33,712 bases of DNA, taken from positions 1 to 33,712 of the forward strand of contig JAAFIK010000053.1 of NCBI GenBank assembly GCA_013298665.1, in the 5' to 3' direction. Below, piece after piece: positions 1 through 10,222 of the stretch. Origin of the DNA: Chitinophagales bacterium (GTDB taxonomy: Bacteria; Bacteroidota; Bacteroidia; Chitinophagales; Chitinophagaceae). Numbering within the stretch: position 1 is the stretch's first letter; each line of letters starts with the position of its first letter. The notes under the pieces were generated by a model. That model was not told the origin of the DNA. It saw only the letters and a list, made by a program, of their open reading frames with translations, and searched no databases. The translations under genes were made by a program, and so were the position numbers.

Positions 1-104
1 GTTTCCAGCAAAATATGATTTTTTTTACCCGAAAAAATTCAAATCGTGTTATGGAGAAAAACCCTACAAACTCAATACTGACAATACTTTCAAAGAACTA
101 ATGA

Positions 105-3104
105 TTACAACAACGCAACGCTAGTGTTGTCAAATAGAATCTGAACCCTTAACAAATACCAGGGAAATAAGCCATGGATTACTTCTTTAAATTCTTTAAA
201 GTCATTGTCCAACTCATGGTTTTTCTTCTTGCTGGAAAATTCATCTGGTGAAATAGCTTCTATATCTACTTCTAGCTTGTTCAACAATACTGCACGTATG
301 GCAAGCGCCTTAAGATAGATGGCCCTTTCACTTGATGAATGAGCGCTATAAACCATACGGTTAGCCTTAATTGGAACATAATGATTTAAAGCCATCAATA
401 TCTTTATCTTGGGCAACCCCCGATACACGCATGCTTCCAAAAAAGAAATAATAGCCGGAGTTATCCTATCATTGAAAAATTCTTTCGATTTTCTAATTCT
501 ACTTTTCCGGAAGCAGAGTAGATTTAGACATGTTTCTATTTCATTCGCTTGAGGAAATTTCCCAATTTCTACTAGCCTACTAACCGTGGCGACTAGATAA
601 TAGGGTTCTTGAACAAACCGGCCTACTAGATCGTTAATGTCGTCAAATCGCCCCAGGTCAACAAGCCTTTCTGCTAAATCCTGCACAGTCCTGAATAGGG
701 CTTCTTTGGGTTTTAAACTAAAAAGGAAATCAGTACAACCGCTTACACCATGAATGTTTAGATGTGCATATGCAAGTTCCAAAATGTCTTCATCATGAAT
801 ACCGTCATGGTGATAACGTTCATCATTTTTTCTCTGCTCCTCAAATTGAATGTGTAGCCAATTCATTGCAGCCCGCAGGTAGCCTCTTCCTTCTCCTTTA
901 TAATCTGATATTCCAGAAAGTAATGAAGCGGAATATATATTTTCAGAACCATCCCACCTGCTGCTTAATAATCTTTTAAAAGCAATTTCCTGAACTTTTT
1001 CCTTGCTTTGGAGCGTTGCAAGTAAGTCGATATTTGACCTGAAAAGCCCTATTTGCCGCTGATTTCCTGCAACTTCTTCACCGGCTCTCATTGCCAGCTT
1101 AATGGCGTCTTTAAAATTTTTGAGTTTAAGCGCTGCTTTAAAAGCAAATTGTAAACGATATACGCGGATATTGCGGGCATCAATAGGGTTGTTTTCAGGC
1201 AAAAAGTCGTCTGAAAGTGCAATGGCAATTAATTTATTGTATTGCCCCGCTTGCAGATATAGCTGCGGCAAGACCTCTGCCATATACGGCAACTGATGAG
1301 CGAGTGGCTCTAAAGCTGCAATATATTCTTCGTAGTTCTTTTTAGTAGCAAGGAATGTATTTCTAAACCAGGTTTCTGTTGGCTCATCTCTGAACTGTAT
1401 AGAAGTGTCATACAACCACAAAGAACGACCAATGTCGGAAACAAAACTTTTTACATGATCGACACTGACGTTGGCCACTTTTGACAAAACATCAATGGGA
1501 ATATGAGGAGGTAAGCTCGCTAAGCCCAGGCATATAGAATTAATTTGATGATGATGCTCCTGAGGAATCAGGTCTCTCATTTTTGATATTGCAGCATTTA
1601 ACTGAATTTCTATTTGTTTTTCAACAGAGGTTCCTGCCGGTCCTAAGGAGGTTAATAATTCATGGCTTGAGTCATGTTTTACATCTAAAGCATTTGCCTG
1701 AACCCGTGGATTGCCAAACGTTAAACGATGGAATTCAATCCCATCCTTTTCATTCGCATCGGGAAACCATTTTTTTAAATTTTCCAAAGTTTCCTCCTCT
1801 GAAAATGGCTCAAGCTCTAGTTGGGTAATAAAACTTTGCGGCTGCAATAAATGGATGCGTTCAGTTCTGCATAACATCACCAGTTTGCACCCATCCGGCA
1901 TAGTCTCACGTAATAGCTCATGAGCAAAACAGGATTGCGTATATTCGATGGCGGCCATCTCTGCATTATCTGCAGCGTCAACTAAAATGAATAACTGGGC
2001 TTCCTTAGTTACTTTTTTTAAAGACTTAACAGAGGCTTCAATTCGTTGAAGAAATTTCCGCATAATATCCTCATCCAGTGTTGTATTCTGAACGATCAAT
2101 GGATCACATAAACCTTTGGAAGCAAGTTCATTTACAATTTGCACCAATGCATCTCTATGTTTATGCCGGGATTCACTTCGATTTCTGTAACTACCTGCAC
2201 CAAAGCAATCGTAAGCAATACCTAAAGATCCTTCGGGCAAAGAATTGATTAGCTGGCGACAAAAAACGGATTTTCCTACGCCGCCGGCTGCATGTACGAT
2301 AACAGGATGTGATAAGCTCGCAATTCTGTCTTTAAGAATTGAATGTTGCCTGCGTTCGATTATGTTAGTAAGCTCATCCCATTTAGCTGGCGCCGGATAT
2401 AGCTCTTTTTCAGAGGTTATGCCAAAGCGCTTTAAAACATCTTCCCGATTAATCCTACCGTCAGTATCGGGCAATACCTTCTCTTGTACTAAAGCAACAA
2501 GATTTTCAATTTGTGCATTTTCAATAGAACCCGCAATCAGTTGAGCTAATTCTATTCTTAATTCATCTTTTTGAATGTTATAGTTGCCTTCGCCATCCTC
2601 TAAATGTAGCGTACGGCAGAATGACACCAGATCATCTCCAGAGAGATTAGTATAGCTTTCAATTGTTTTCTTAAAAACAGAATCGACCTTTTCCTTTTTT
2701 ATGATTGCCGATAGGTTTGTCCTGAATGAGTCTGCAACTTTTCTGTTCGTAATTACAGTAAAGGAAATGGAAACATCCGGGTTATTCTCATTTTTATGCT
2801 GGAGATATCTTGCAGCAAAACCGATAAAAGTATCTTTTAAGTCACTTATGGTAAATGGCTCATCTTCCTGGACAGTAGTATGCTTCAACTGATAGTAGTC
2901 TATCTTTTTCTCCCCTGCATCTTCAGTACTATATTCCGAAACGTCTATTACATATTCTCCAGCTTTTCCTGTTTCGGGTGAACCTTCAATATATACTCCT
3001 GTCAAACTAGAGTTAGGGTATATAAGCCTTAGGCAACGTCTGGCGGCCCACCTATAATGAAAAACATCTCCTGCTCTTGAATATGCTACTAAATCGTTTG
3101 ACAT
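105..3104 (-). CDS. STAND NTPase with N-terminal Cap4-like nuclease (putative anti-phage defence protein)
   Basis: A 999-aa protein with no signal peptide, so cytoplasmic. Residues about 1-200 look like a Cap4/DUF4297-type PD-(D/E)xK nuclease: an acidic strand (EYVIDVSEY) is followed by a QxK motif (DYYQLKHT). A STAND/NACHT-like NTPase follows, with a P-loop AAGGVGKS at about residues 272-279 and a Walker B strand LFILVDAAD at about 371-379. Residues from about 550 onward are alpha-helical and TPR-like, the position of the sensor in Avs-type proteins. The family knowledge is that effector-STAND-sensor proteins recognise phage proteins, oligomerise and switch on the nuclease. The gene stands alone: its promoter side faces a 1.2-kb geneless stretch and no partner gene is visible. 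It is shorter than typical Avs2-4 proteins, so it may be a compact relative. The nuclease-STAND architecture is fairly secure; the target is unknown. Confidence 0.68.
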   Translation of the reverse strand: MSNDLVAYSRAGDVFHYRWAARRCLRLIYPNSSLTGVYIEGSPETGKAGEYVIDVSEYSTEDAGEKKIDYYQLKHTTVQEDEPFTISDLKDTFIGFAARYLQHKNENNPDVSISFTVITNRKVADSFRTNLSAIIKKEKVDSVFKKTIESYTNLSGDDLVSFCRTLHLEDGEGNYNIQKDELRIELAQLIAGSIENAQIENLVALVQEKVLPDTDGRINREDVLKRFGITSEKELYPAPAKWDELTNIIERRQHSILKDRIASLSHPVIVHAAGGVGKSVFCRQLINSLPEGSLGIAYDCFGAGSYRNRSESRHKHRDALVQIVNELASKGLCDPLIVQNTTLDEDIMRKFLQRIEASVKSLKKVTKEAQLFILVDAADNAEMAAIEYTQSCFAHELLRETMPDGCKLVMLCRTERIHLLQPQSFITQLELEPFSEEETLENLKKWFPDANEKDGIEFHRLTFGNPRVQANALDVKHDSSHELLTSLGPAGTSVEKQIEIQLNAAISKMRDLIPQEHHHQINSICLGLASLPPHIPIDVLSKVANVSVDHVKSFVSDIGRSLWLYDTSIQFRDEPTETWFRNTFLATKKNYEEYIAALEPLAHQLPYMAEVLPQLYLQAGQYNKLIAIALSDDFLPENNPIDARNIRVYRLQFAFKAALKLKNFKDAIKLAMRAGEEVAGNQRQIGLFRSNIDLLATLQSKEKVQEIAFKRLLSSRWDGSENIYSASLLSGISDYKGEGRGYLRAAMNWLHIQFEEQRKNDERYHHDGIHDEDILELAYAHLNIHGVSGCTDFLFSLKPKEALFRTVQDLAERLVDLGRFDDINDLVGRFVQEPYYLVATVSRLVEIGKFPQANEIETCLNLLCFRKSRIRKSKEFFNDRITPAIISFLEACVYRGLPKIKILMALNHYVPIKANRMVYSAHSSSERAIYLKALAIRAVLLNKLEVDIEAISPDEFSSKKKNHELDNDFKEFKEVIHGLFPWYLLRVQILFDNTSVALL

Positions 3105-4284
3105 AAAAACAAAACAACACTTCTATTTCATTACTCATCTTACAGCCTTCTCTACTTAGTAAAATATTATAGCCCAAAATAATGTCTTAATAGCATAATT
3201 GAATTGACTACATAGCTGGCTAGAATCGTAATAAGCGTATTTAAAATTAAGCAAAATTAGCAATCAAAAAGACAACTGAAAAAATAGCTAATGTAATCTC
3301 AAAGAGTTTGGAATCTTTCCAAATATACAGACAACCGAATGTATCAATGTCCATGATCTTAGCAAATTGAATACAATTTTATGAAAAAATGAGTTTGGCA
3401 ATAATGAGGTAATCCTTTCCCCGAATATCAACCACAAGGATTTGAATACTATTTTTCGATAATATGTAAATGTCAATATATGCCCAAGTATTCAGAGATT
3501 TGATAAGCATATTTCGTAATCTTTAGTTAAGCCCTAATATCCAAATTTTTATGAATGCAGCAAATTCGACTACAATGTTGTCTTTGATTTAGTAGACTGC
3601 TTAGGGTTATTGTGATAATATGGGTGGCTTTATGGGATTACTCGGCCAACCTTTGTTTACGTTTCAGTAATTATACAGCACTGAGTTAACGAATTCTTAA
3701 AAAATTAACGACTGAAGAATATCCCTAAAATGCCTTCAATATGCTATCCTGAAATTAGAAATTCACTTACAAAAGACAAGATTTGGCAATCATTCAATAC
3801 AATCCTGGTCTGAATGCAAGTATTTCTACCTGTTTCAGATAGGTAATTAACACTGTGGCAGATACACTTTCTACCCGCTTACACAATCATAAAAAGGCAC
3901 AACTTTGTTAGACCAACTGAAAAAAGATGCGCTTCTATTTTATAGAAATAGTAAAATTGTCAATAAAAAATTTAATCATGAAACTTCAATTATTTCATCA
4001 ATCGCAGCGTCAATTTTCTTTACTATACTGCTTGTCATAAGCCAGACCTGCTCTTGCGCAAGCATGTTACCGCTTATCCTTTTTGAGCTGCAATCATAAC
4101 AAAATGATAAATCAGCTTATTGCTTATCGGTAACAATCAATCTGAAAATATGATATGCCTAAGAGTAGTTGAAGGGCTTTACTCATTCTGTATTACGGGA
4201 AATCAATGACCAAGTAAATCATTTTATCATTCGCACTTTATCAACACTGCTCCAATTAATTACTAAACAGTAAAACCAGTATTT
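3105..4284. other. AT-rich geneless stretch
   Basis: About 1.2 kb between the divergently oriented defence gene and the RHS locus. It is visibly more AT-rich than the RHS genes, with frequent stops in all frames. I see no tRNA, transposase fragment, long inverted repeat or strong terminator. It must hold the promoters of both flanking transcription units, but I could not place a confident Bacteroidota -7 (TAnnTTTG) box. A 64-codon open frame at 3905-4099 starts with TTG and was not accepted as a gene. Confidence 0.6.
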
Positions 4285-7200
4285 ATGCTCACCCCAATAC
4301 TAAAAAACTGCATACCTGTGTTATTCTTCTTGTGTAGTACCATTGCAACAGCGCAAACCAGCGGTCCTACCCAACCGGAGGTACAGAGTTTCCAATCCGT
4401 ATCTATTTCAAAAATGGTGGAAACTTCTACCGGAGAGTTTCAATATAGTATTCCCCTGTTCACTATTGGCGGCTATCCCATCAATATCAACTACAACAGC
4501 CGGATAGGTATGGAAAACGAAGCTTCCATGGTGGGCTTGGGCTTTAACCTGAACTGTGGGGCCATCAATAGGCAACCCCGTGGACTACCGGATGATTTTG
4601 CTGGAGACCTAATGCCCAAACGAGTGAATATGAAACCAAATATCACCACAGGTATGGACTTGGGACTTTCGATAGAACTGCTGGGCTTGGGCAAAAAGAA
4701 AAAGAAGGGTAGTAAAAAACTTGCCGGGGGTATATCGGCATCAGGCAATGTTGGTATTTTTTACAACAACATTTCGGGTTTAGGCATTGAAAGAACACTT
4801 GCCGCTGGCTTGTACGGAAGCGGGGCTGGCATATCCGGCAATGCCGGTATTGGCATCAATTCCAATTCGCAGCACGGCACAAGCGTGAACCCTTATTGTG
4901 GGCTAAGCTATCAATATTCAAAAAACGAGAACAAGGAAAAAGATAACGCATGGAAAGAAACCGACAAAAACACGAAGGTTGCAGCCGTTAAAATAAAATC
5001 CGGGATTACTGCTTCTGCGGGGATAGGTTACGACTTTAATGCCGCTTCTTATAATCCAAAAGTTGAGATGCCATTTTCGACTGTCACCCTCGATTTTTCG
5101 CTCAAGGCTGGCTTTGCGGGTGCTTATTTTCAGGTGGGCGGCAATATTCGTGGATACCGGATTACACAAAAGCTCCAGACCAATACAATAGAAAACCCTG
5201 CTTATGGGTTCTTATATGCCGAAAAGGGAAAAAATAAGGAAAATGCCCTGATGGATTTTAATCGGGAGCAGGATGTTATTATGACCGAAGATAAGCCCAA
5301 CCTGCCATTGGCTTATGCCACACCGGATGTGTACATCGTAGCGGGGCAAGGTGTAGGCGGCGAATTTGAGCTAAAACGGAACAATGTGTTTATTGGTTTC
5401 GACCCCAAAACCAGTACCAACAGCCATAATATTGGGGCAGAGGTAGAAGCCGGCTTTGGAGCCGCTGCGGTGCACGTTGGTGCCGAATTGCGTTATGGTT
5501 TTGTACTCAACACCTCCGAAAAATGGGGTACTCGTGCAAACAAACTATTGAACATTATTGATTTCAATCCAGTATCTGGCGCTATTGCCGAGCAAACTTA
5601 TTTCAAAAATCCCAGCGATGTGATGTTCAATGGCAACCTTGCCTATGCCAAAACAAATATGCAGCCCATTGCTCCTGTGTTGGCAAAAACACCACTACTC
5701 GGCGCAAATACCAAGGCCAACGAAATCAGGGTGAACAATACTATACAAGCAGCCTTTACCAGTGCAGATTTTGTAAACAATGAGCGCAACAAACGGTTAG
5801 ATGTAATTTATTATTTAACGGCTGAGGAAGCGAGCTTGTACGGTGTGCAAAAAACCATCCGCAATTACGAACTGGAAAATTTCGCTTCAAATAATTTTAC
5901 CGACATGCCCCGAGTGGATAATATCAGGGCCAAACATCATTTATCGGAATTGATCTGCCTGAAAGATGGCGGCATGAAGTATGTGTTTAACATGCCTGCA
6001 TACAATACCGAAAAAAGGGATATATCGTATTCTATCAACGAAGGTGATTTCAACAATTATGAAACGGCCTATATACCCAATTTGAGCAGCGTGGAGAACA
6101 ATGGTCGGGGAAAAGACGACTATATTTCCATTACGGAAACCCCAGCCTACGCCCACTCTTTTCTACTGGGTGCCGTATTGTCGCCCAATTACATTGATGT
6201 GGACGACAATGGCCCCAGCACCAACGATATTGGCGACTATGTGCAGTTTAACTATACCCGGCTGTACACTGATTATTACTGGCGCAGCAATAACGACCCA
6301 AACGCTGCCATTGCCGATAAAGGCTATATGGCAGACAAAGGGGATGGCAAGGCATTTTTTTCGGAAGGCAAAAAAGAGGTTTGGTATATCCATTCAGTAC
6401 AATCAAAAAAAGAAGAGGCTCGGTTTTACTATACCAGCAGGACAGATGCCTACGACCTGAAGCAACCCAGCCGGGCATTGCAGCGACTGGATTCCATCCT
6501 TATATTTTCGAGGCCTGAACTGAACAATGCCAATTCAGTACCTTTTAAGCGAATTTATTTCGACTACAATACGGCTACACCCTTGTGCAAGGGCATCAAC
6601 AAAAACCCAGCTTTAAGCAAATTGACATTGAATGCCGTTTACTTTAAAGATGGCAGTTCCAACAAAGGAAAGCACAGTGCCTACAAATTTGAATATGACG
6701 GCACCAAGAACCCTGCTTACAATGCACTGGCGGTTGACAGGTGGGGCAATTACAAGCCAGTGGGCAGGGCTGCTGGCGAAGTGCAATTGGACAACAAATT
6801 GTTTCCCTTTGTAAACCAAGACAACAAAGCACAGGCAGATGCCAATGCAGCCTCCTGGCTGTTGAAAAAAATAACATTACCTTCCGGCGGAAAAATAACT
6901 ATCGATTACGAGGCGCATGACTATGCTTTTGTACAAGACAAGCAGGTCCAGTACATGACACAGGTTGTGGGTATTACCAACAGCAAGCCCAGCTCAATGG
7001 CCGATCTGGGCAAAAACCAATTGTACAGCGGCAATTCCACCAATGATTACCTTATTTTTAAACTGAAGCACCCGATACCTGCCAATACCCCTGATGCCGA
7101 TTTCATTGTGCAGCAAGGCTATTTTACCGATGGCCTGGATAGTAAGTATGGCCGTATCATCAACAACAGCGGCACCAACCGTATGGCCAACCTCTATGGA

Positions 7201-10200
7201 AAGTTCAGGGTATCCATATTACCACAAAACGGCTATGTAGCGGAAGACATACCGGTGTTTCTGGATGCCGTGGAGTGTGGTGCGCTGAAATTAGGAAGCA
7301 ACGATTATCGATACGGCTTTATAAAGCTGAGCAAAACCTCTACCCGAAAGAAAACGGGCAAAAACGCCAACCAGATTTCGTTAATGGCTTGGCAGTTTAC
7401 CAAACACACCTATCCGCAAATTCTATTTGGCATGGATGCTGACCCGGCCCTCAACTCATCAAACGACTGGAAAGCCGTGGCCAAGCTTTTGGACCCTGTG
7501 GCCGCAGTGGTAAAGCCCATTATGCAAACAGGCCCCAATGATGTGCTGAAAAATAAAAATGTGGCCGATAACGTGAGCTTGGAACACTCTTACATCCGCC
7601 TGTATGTACCAGATGGCTACAAATACGGCGGCAGTGGTGCCAGGGTGAAAAGCATTACCCTGTCCGACAATTGGCAAACCATGACGAGCGGCGCATCACC
7701 AGATGCCAACTACACCATCCAATATGAGTACACCAAAAAAATTGGCAACAAAACCATTAGCTCGGGCGTGGCTTCTTACGAGCCGGAAATTGGCGGTGAA
7801 GAAAACCCCTGGAAGCAACCCATCTTTTATAAGGACAGGAATTTCCTGATGCCCGACAACAACAATTTTATGATGACCCCTTATGGCGAATCGTTGTTCC
7901 CCAGCGCCAGCATTGTTTACACCGAGGTAAAAACCACCCAAAACCCTATTGGCAACCCATTGACCCAGACAAGCGCAGGTTATACGGTTGACAAATTTTA
8001 CAGCTATTACGACTTTCCATGCTGGACAGCACAAACCGATATCGACTTGGTAAGAAACGCCAAACTGAAATTTAACAGACTGGTAAAAAATGTGAGCCAC
8101 GACTTTATGACGGCTGCACAGGGCTATGTGGTAGTGACCAATGATATGCACGGCAAACCCAAATCGGAGGAGGTATTTGGGGACAAAGGCTCGCTGGTAA
8201 GCGGCAAATACTACAAGTATAAAACGAAAAATACCAATACCTTGAACAACTATGTAAAAGCCATTGACAAAGCCGGTAATATCAGTATGGGCCTGCTAGG
8301 TGTGGAAACACAACTATATGGGGATGCAAGAAAGTTCCACACGGAATCCTACTCTGGCAGTGTGCATGGCAATATTGACTTGCAGGTTCCTCCCCCAGTG
8401 CCGCCTGTAACGGTTTGGCCCGACTTTTCGTTTGAAAAGAAAACCTTCACTTCTTTGAGCCTTACCAAACATGTGCGGCAACAGGGCATTTTGGACAGTG
8501 TGATTGCGGTGGACAAGGGGGCCAGGGTATATACCACTAACGATCTGTACGATGCCGGAACAGGGGCCGTTTTGCTCACCAGCAGCAACAACGAGTTTGA
8601 CGACCCGGTGTATCATTTTACGTATCCGGCGCATTGGGCGTATGATGGCATGGGTATGGCCAGCGATAATATTTCCACAAAATCCGAGCGGCTCAATGTA
8701 AACGCTACCAATGTAAGTGCGGCACTCTTGAGCGGCTTTAAAAACAACTTGCTTCCCGGCGATGTATTTGGTTTATCAGCCAGTACGGGATTTAGCGCAA
8801 AATATGTGGTAACTAGTAGCTTTCCTTCTTTTCAGGCAAAGCAAATGTATTCCACTGCTGCACCCTTCCCCACTGCCCCTAATACAGATTTTTATGCCAA
8901 GCTGATTACATCGGGCAAGAAAAACTTGGCTACTACCCCTGTTGGCAGTTTCACTTCTTTGGTCAACCCCGTTACACAGGGCAATATCCTGAGTATCAAT
9001 TACAGTACTGCGTCGGCGAATAAAAGTAAAGTAATCAATGCCGATGCCACAGAATATAGCAACAAAGCATTGAGCCGCTGCGACTCCTGTACACAGCAAA
9101 AGGACGTTAAACCATCGCCCGCAAACCCGAGGCCGCCCTTACCCAATGCTTTCTCTTACTATTTGAATGATGGGGTACTGCAAAGCCTTGCCCCTTGGCA
9201 AGCCGAGGTAAGTTATAAATATGTGGAGGACAGGACACAAACCAGCGGCACCCCATCGGTGCGCAAAGATGGTTATATCGCCAATTTTTGGTCATTTTGG
9301 CAACCAGCAGGTAGCAAATGGGCAAAATTCTGGGCTCAGCCCTGGCAGTTTACAGAAAAAATAAACCTGGTTGACAGTAGGCTGAACCCCATCGAAACAG
9401 TAAACCCCTTAAACATTTACAACAGTGTGCAACAAAGCAATTTTGACGGATTGGTGCATGCCACTACTGCCAATGCCCGCTATCACGAAACCTTGTTTGA
9501 TGGGTTTGAAGACCTGAATACAGCCTGCGCCAGCAATCATTACTCGATTGCTTCCAATCCTTATTTATTGGATAATACAACGGCACACACCGGATATTAT
9601 TCCATGAAAACGGGAGCGCTGGGGTACATCAAACTGTACCTCAATAATTGCCAAACAGCATACAATCAGTGTTTGCTATCGGGGGCAAGTCATAATCAAT
9701 GCGGCAAGCTGTACTTAAGTGATTCGTGCAAAAGTCTCTCCATCTTACCAAACTGCGAGCCCATACTATCGCTTCTGCCCAATAAAGAATATATAATAAG
9801 CGGCTGGGTAAAAAAAACCGATGCGGCCAATACTGTATTGGATTATACCAATGCATTTATTACCGCTCAAATAGGCAGCACTAACATTACCTGTAAACCT
9901 GCAGGGCAAATCATTGACGGATGGCAACGAATAGAGCAGGTTTTTAAAACGCCGCCCTACAACAACCATTTAATGCTTCTTTTTTCAGCCAATACCAATT
10001 TTGATGATGTTCGTATTTTTCCTGCCGATGGCAATATGGTAAGTTACGTGTATAGCAATGAAGACTATTCGCCGATGGCCATTTTGGATGAAAACAATTT
10101 TGCCACTTTTTACGAATACGATCAGCAAAAACAGTTGAAACGGGTAAAGAAGGAAACGGCCAAAGGGATTGTAACGGTGCAGGAAGTAAACTTTGGTTCA

Positions 10201-10212
10201 TTTAAACAATAA
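4285..10212 (+). CDS. Secreted RHS-associated giant protein (upstream partner of the RHS protein)
   Basis: A 1975-aa protein with a Sec signal peptide (hydrophobic stretch ending ATAQ near residue 24). Residues about 34-95 carry the opening module seen in secreted Bacteroidota RHS/SpvB-like proteins: a phase of the type FQYSIPLFTIGGYPININY, then MVGLGFNLNCGAINR. A lysine cluster (GKKKKKGSKK, near residue 136) and a Gly/Ser-rich segment follow. Long beta-rich sequence fills the middle. Near the C-terminus a carbohydrate-binding-like beta-sandwich (from about residue 1740, Cys-rich) leads to a YD-repeat-like end (FYEYDQQKQLKRVKKETAKG). The next gene starts 10 bp downstream, so the two are almost certainly co-transcribed. 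By analogy with TcB/TcC and SpvB/RHS proteins it may form part of a beta-strand shell, but that is inference. No enzymatic motif was recognised. Confidence 0.75.
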   Translation: MLTPILKNCIPVLFFLCSTIATAQTSGPTQPEVQSFQSVSISKMVETSTGEFQYSIPLFTIGGYPININYNSRIGMENEASMVGLGFNLNCGAINRQPRGLPDDFAGDLMPKRVNMKPNITTGMDLGLSIELLGLGKKKKKGSKKLAGGISASGNVGIFYNNISGLGIERTLAAGLYGSGAGISGNAGIGINSNSQHGTSVNPYCGLSYQYSKNENKEKDNAWKETDKNTKVAAVKIKSGITASAGIGYDFNAASYNPKVEMPFSTVTLDFSLKAGFAGAYFQVGGNIRGYRITQKLQTNTIENPAYGFLYAEKGKNKENALMDFNREQDVIMTEDKPNLPLAYATPDVYIVAGQGVGGEFELKRNNVFIGFDPKTSTNSHNIGAEVEAGFGAAAVHVGAELRYGFVLNTSEKWGTRANKLLNIIDFNPVSGAIAEQTYFKNPSDVMFNGNLAYAKTNMQPIAPVLAKTPLLGANTKANEIRVNNTIQAAFTSADFVNNERNKRLDVIYYLTAEEASLYGVQKTIRNYELENFASNNFTDMPRVDNIRAKHHLSELICLKDGGMKYVFNMPAYNTEKRDISYSINEGDFNNYETAYIPNLSSVENNGRGKDDYISITETPAYAHSFLLGAVLSPNYIDVDDNGPSTNDIGDYVQFNYTRLYTDYYWRSNNDPNAAIADKGYMADKGDGKAFFSEGKKEVWYIHSVQSKKEEARFYYTSRTDAYDLKQPSRALQRLDSILIFSRPELNNANSVPFKRIYFDYNTATPLCKGINKNPALSKLTLNAVYFKDGSSNKGKHSAYKFEYDGTKNPAYNALAVDRWGNYKPVGRAAGEVQLDNKLFPFVNQDNKAQADANAASWLLKKITLPSGGKITIDYEAHDYAFVQDKQVQYMTQVVGITNSKPSSMADLGKNQLYSGNSTNDYLIFKLKHPIPANTPDADFIVQQGYFTDGLDSKYGRIINNSGTNRMANLYGKFRVSILPQNGYVAEDIPVFLDAVECGALKLGSNDYRYGFIKLSKTSTRKKTGKNANQISLMAWQFTKHTYPQILFGMDADPALNSSNDWKAVAKLLDPVAAVVKPIMQTGPNDVLKNKNVADNVSLEHSYIRLYVPDGYKYGGSGARVKSITLSDNWQTMTSGASPDANYTIQYEYTKKIGNKTISSGVASYEPEIGGEENPWKQPIFYKDRNFLMPDNNNFMMTPYGESLFPSASIVYTEVKTTQNPIGNPLTQTSAGYTVDKFYSYYDFPCWTAQTDIDLVRNAKLKFNRLVKNVSHDFMTAAQGYVVVTNDMHGKPKSEEVFGDKGSLVSGKYYKYKTKNTNTLNNYVKAIDKAGNISMGLLGVETQLYGDARKFHTESYSGSVHGNIDLQVPPPVPPVTVWPDFSFEKKTFTSLSLTKHVRQQGILDSVIAVDKGARVYTTNDLYDAGTGAVLLTSSNNEFDDPVYHFTYPAHWAYDGMGMASDNISTKSERLNVNATNVSAALLSGFKNNLLPGDVFGLSASTGFSAKYVVTSSFPSFQAKQMYSTAAPFPTAPNTDFYAKLITSGKKNLATTPVGSFTSLVNPVTQGNILSINYSTASANKSKVINADATEYSNKALSRCDSCTQQKDVKPSPANPRPPLPNAFSYYLNDGVLQSLAPWQAEVSYKYVEDRTQTSGTPSVRKDGYIANFWSFWQPAGSKWAKFWAQPWQFTEKINLVDSRLNPIETVNPLNIYNSVQQSNFDGLVHATTANARYHETLFDGFEDLNTACASNHYSIASNPYLLDNTTAHTGYYSMKTGALGYIKLYLNNCQTAYNQCLLSGASHNQCGKLYLSDSCKSLSILPNCEPILSLLPNKEYIISGWVKKTDAANTVLDYTNAFITAQIGSTNITCKPAGQIIDGWQRIEQVFKTPPYNNHLMLLFSANTNFDDVRIFPADGNMVSYVYSNEDYSPMAILDENNFATFYEYDQQKQLKRVKKETAKGIVTVQEVNFGSFKQ

Positions 10213-10222
10213 ATAAACGGAT

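Noticed and set aside
3905..4099. 64-codon frame with one hydrophobic segment
   Set aside because: TTG start, no ribosome binding context, AT-rich surroundings; not distinguishable from chance.
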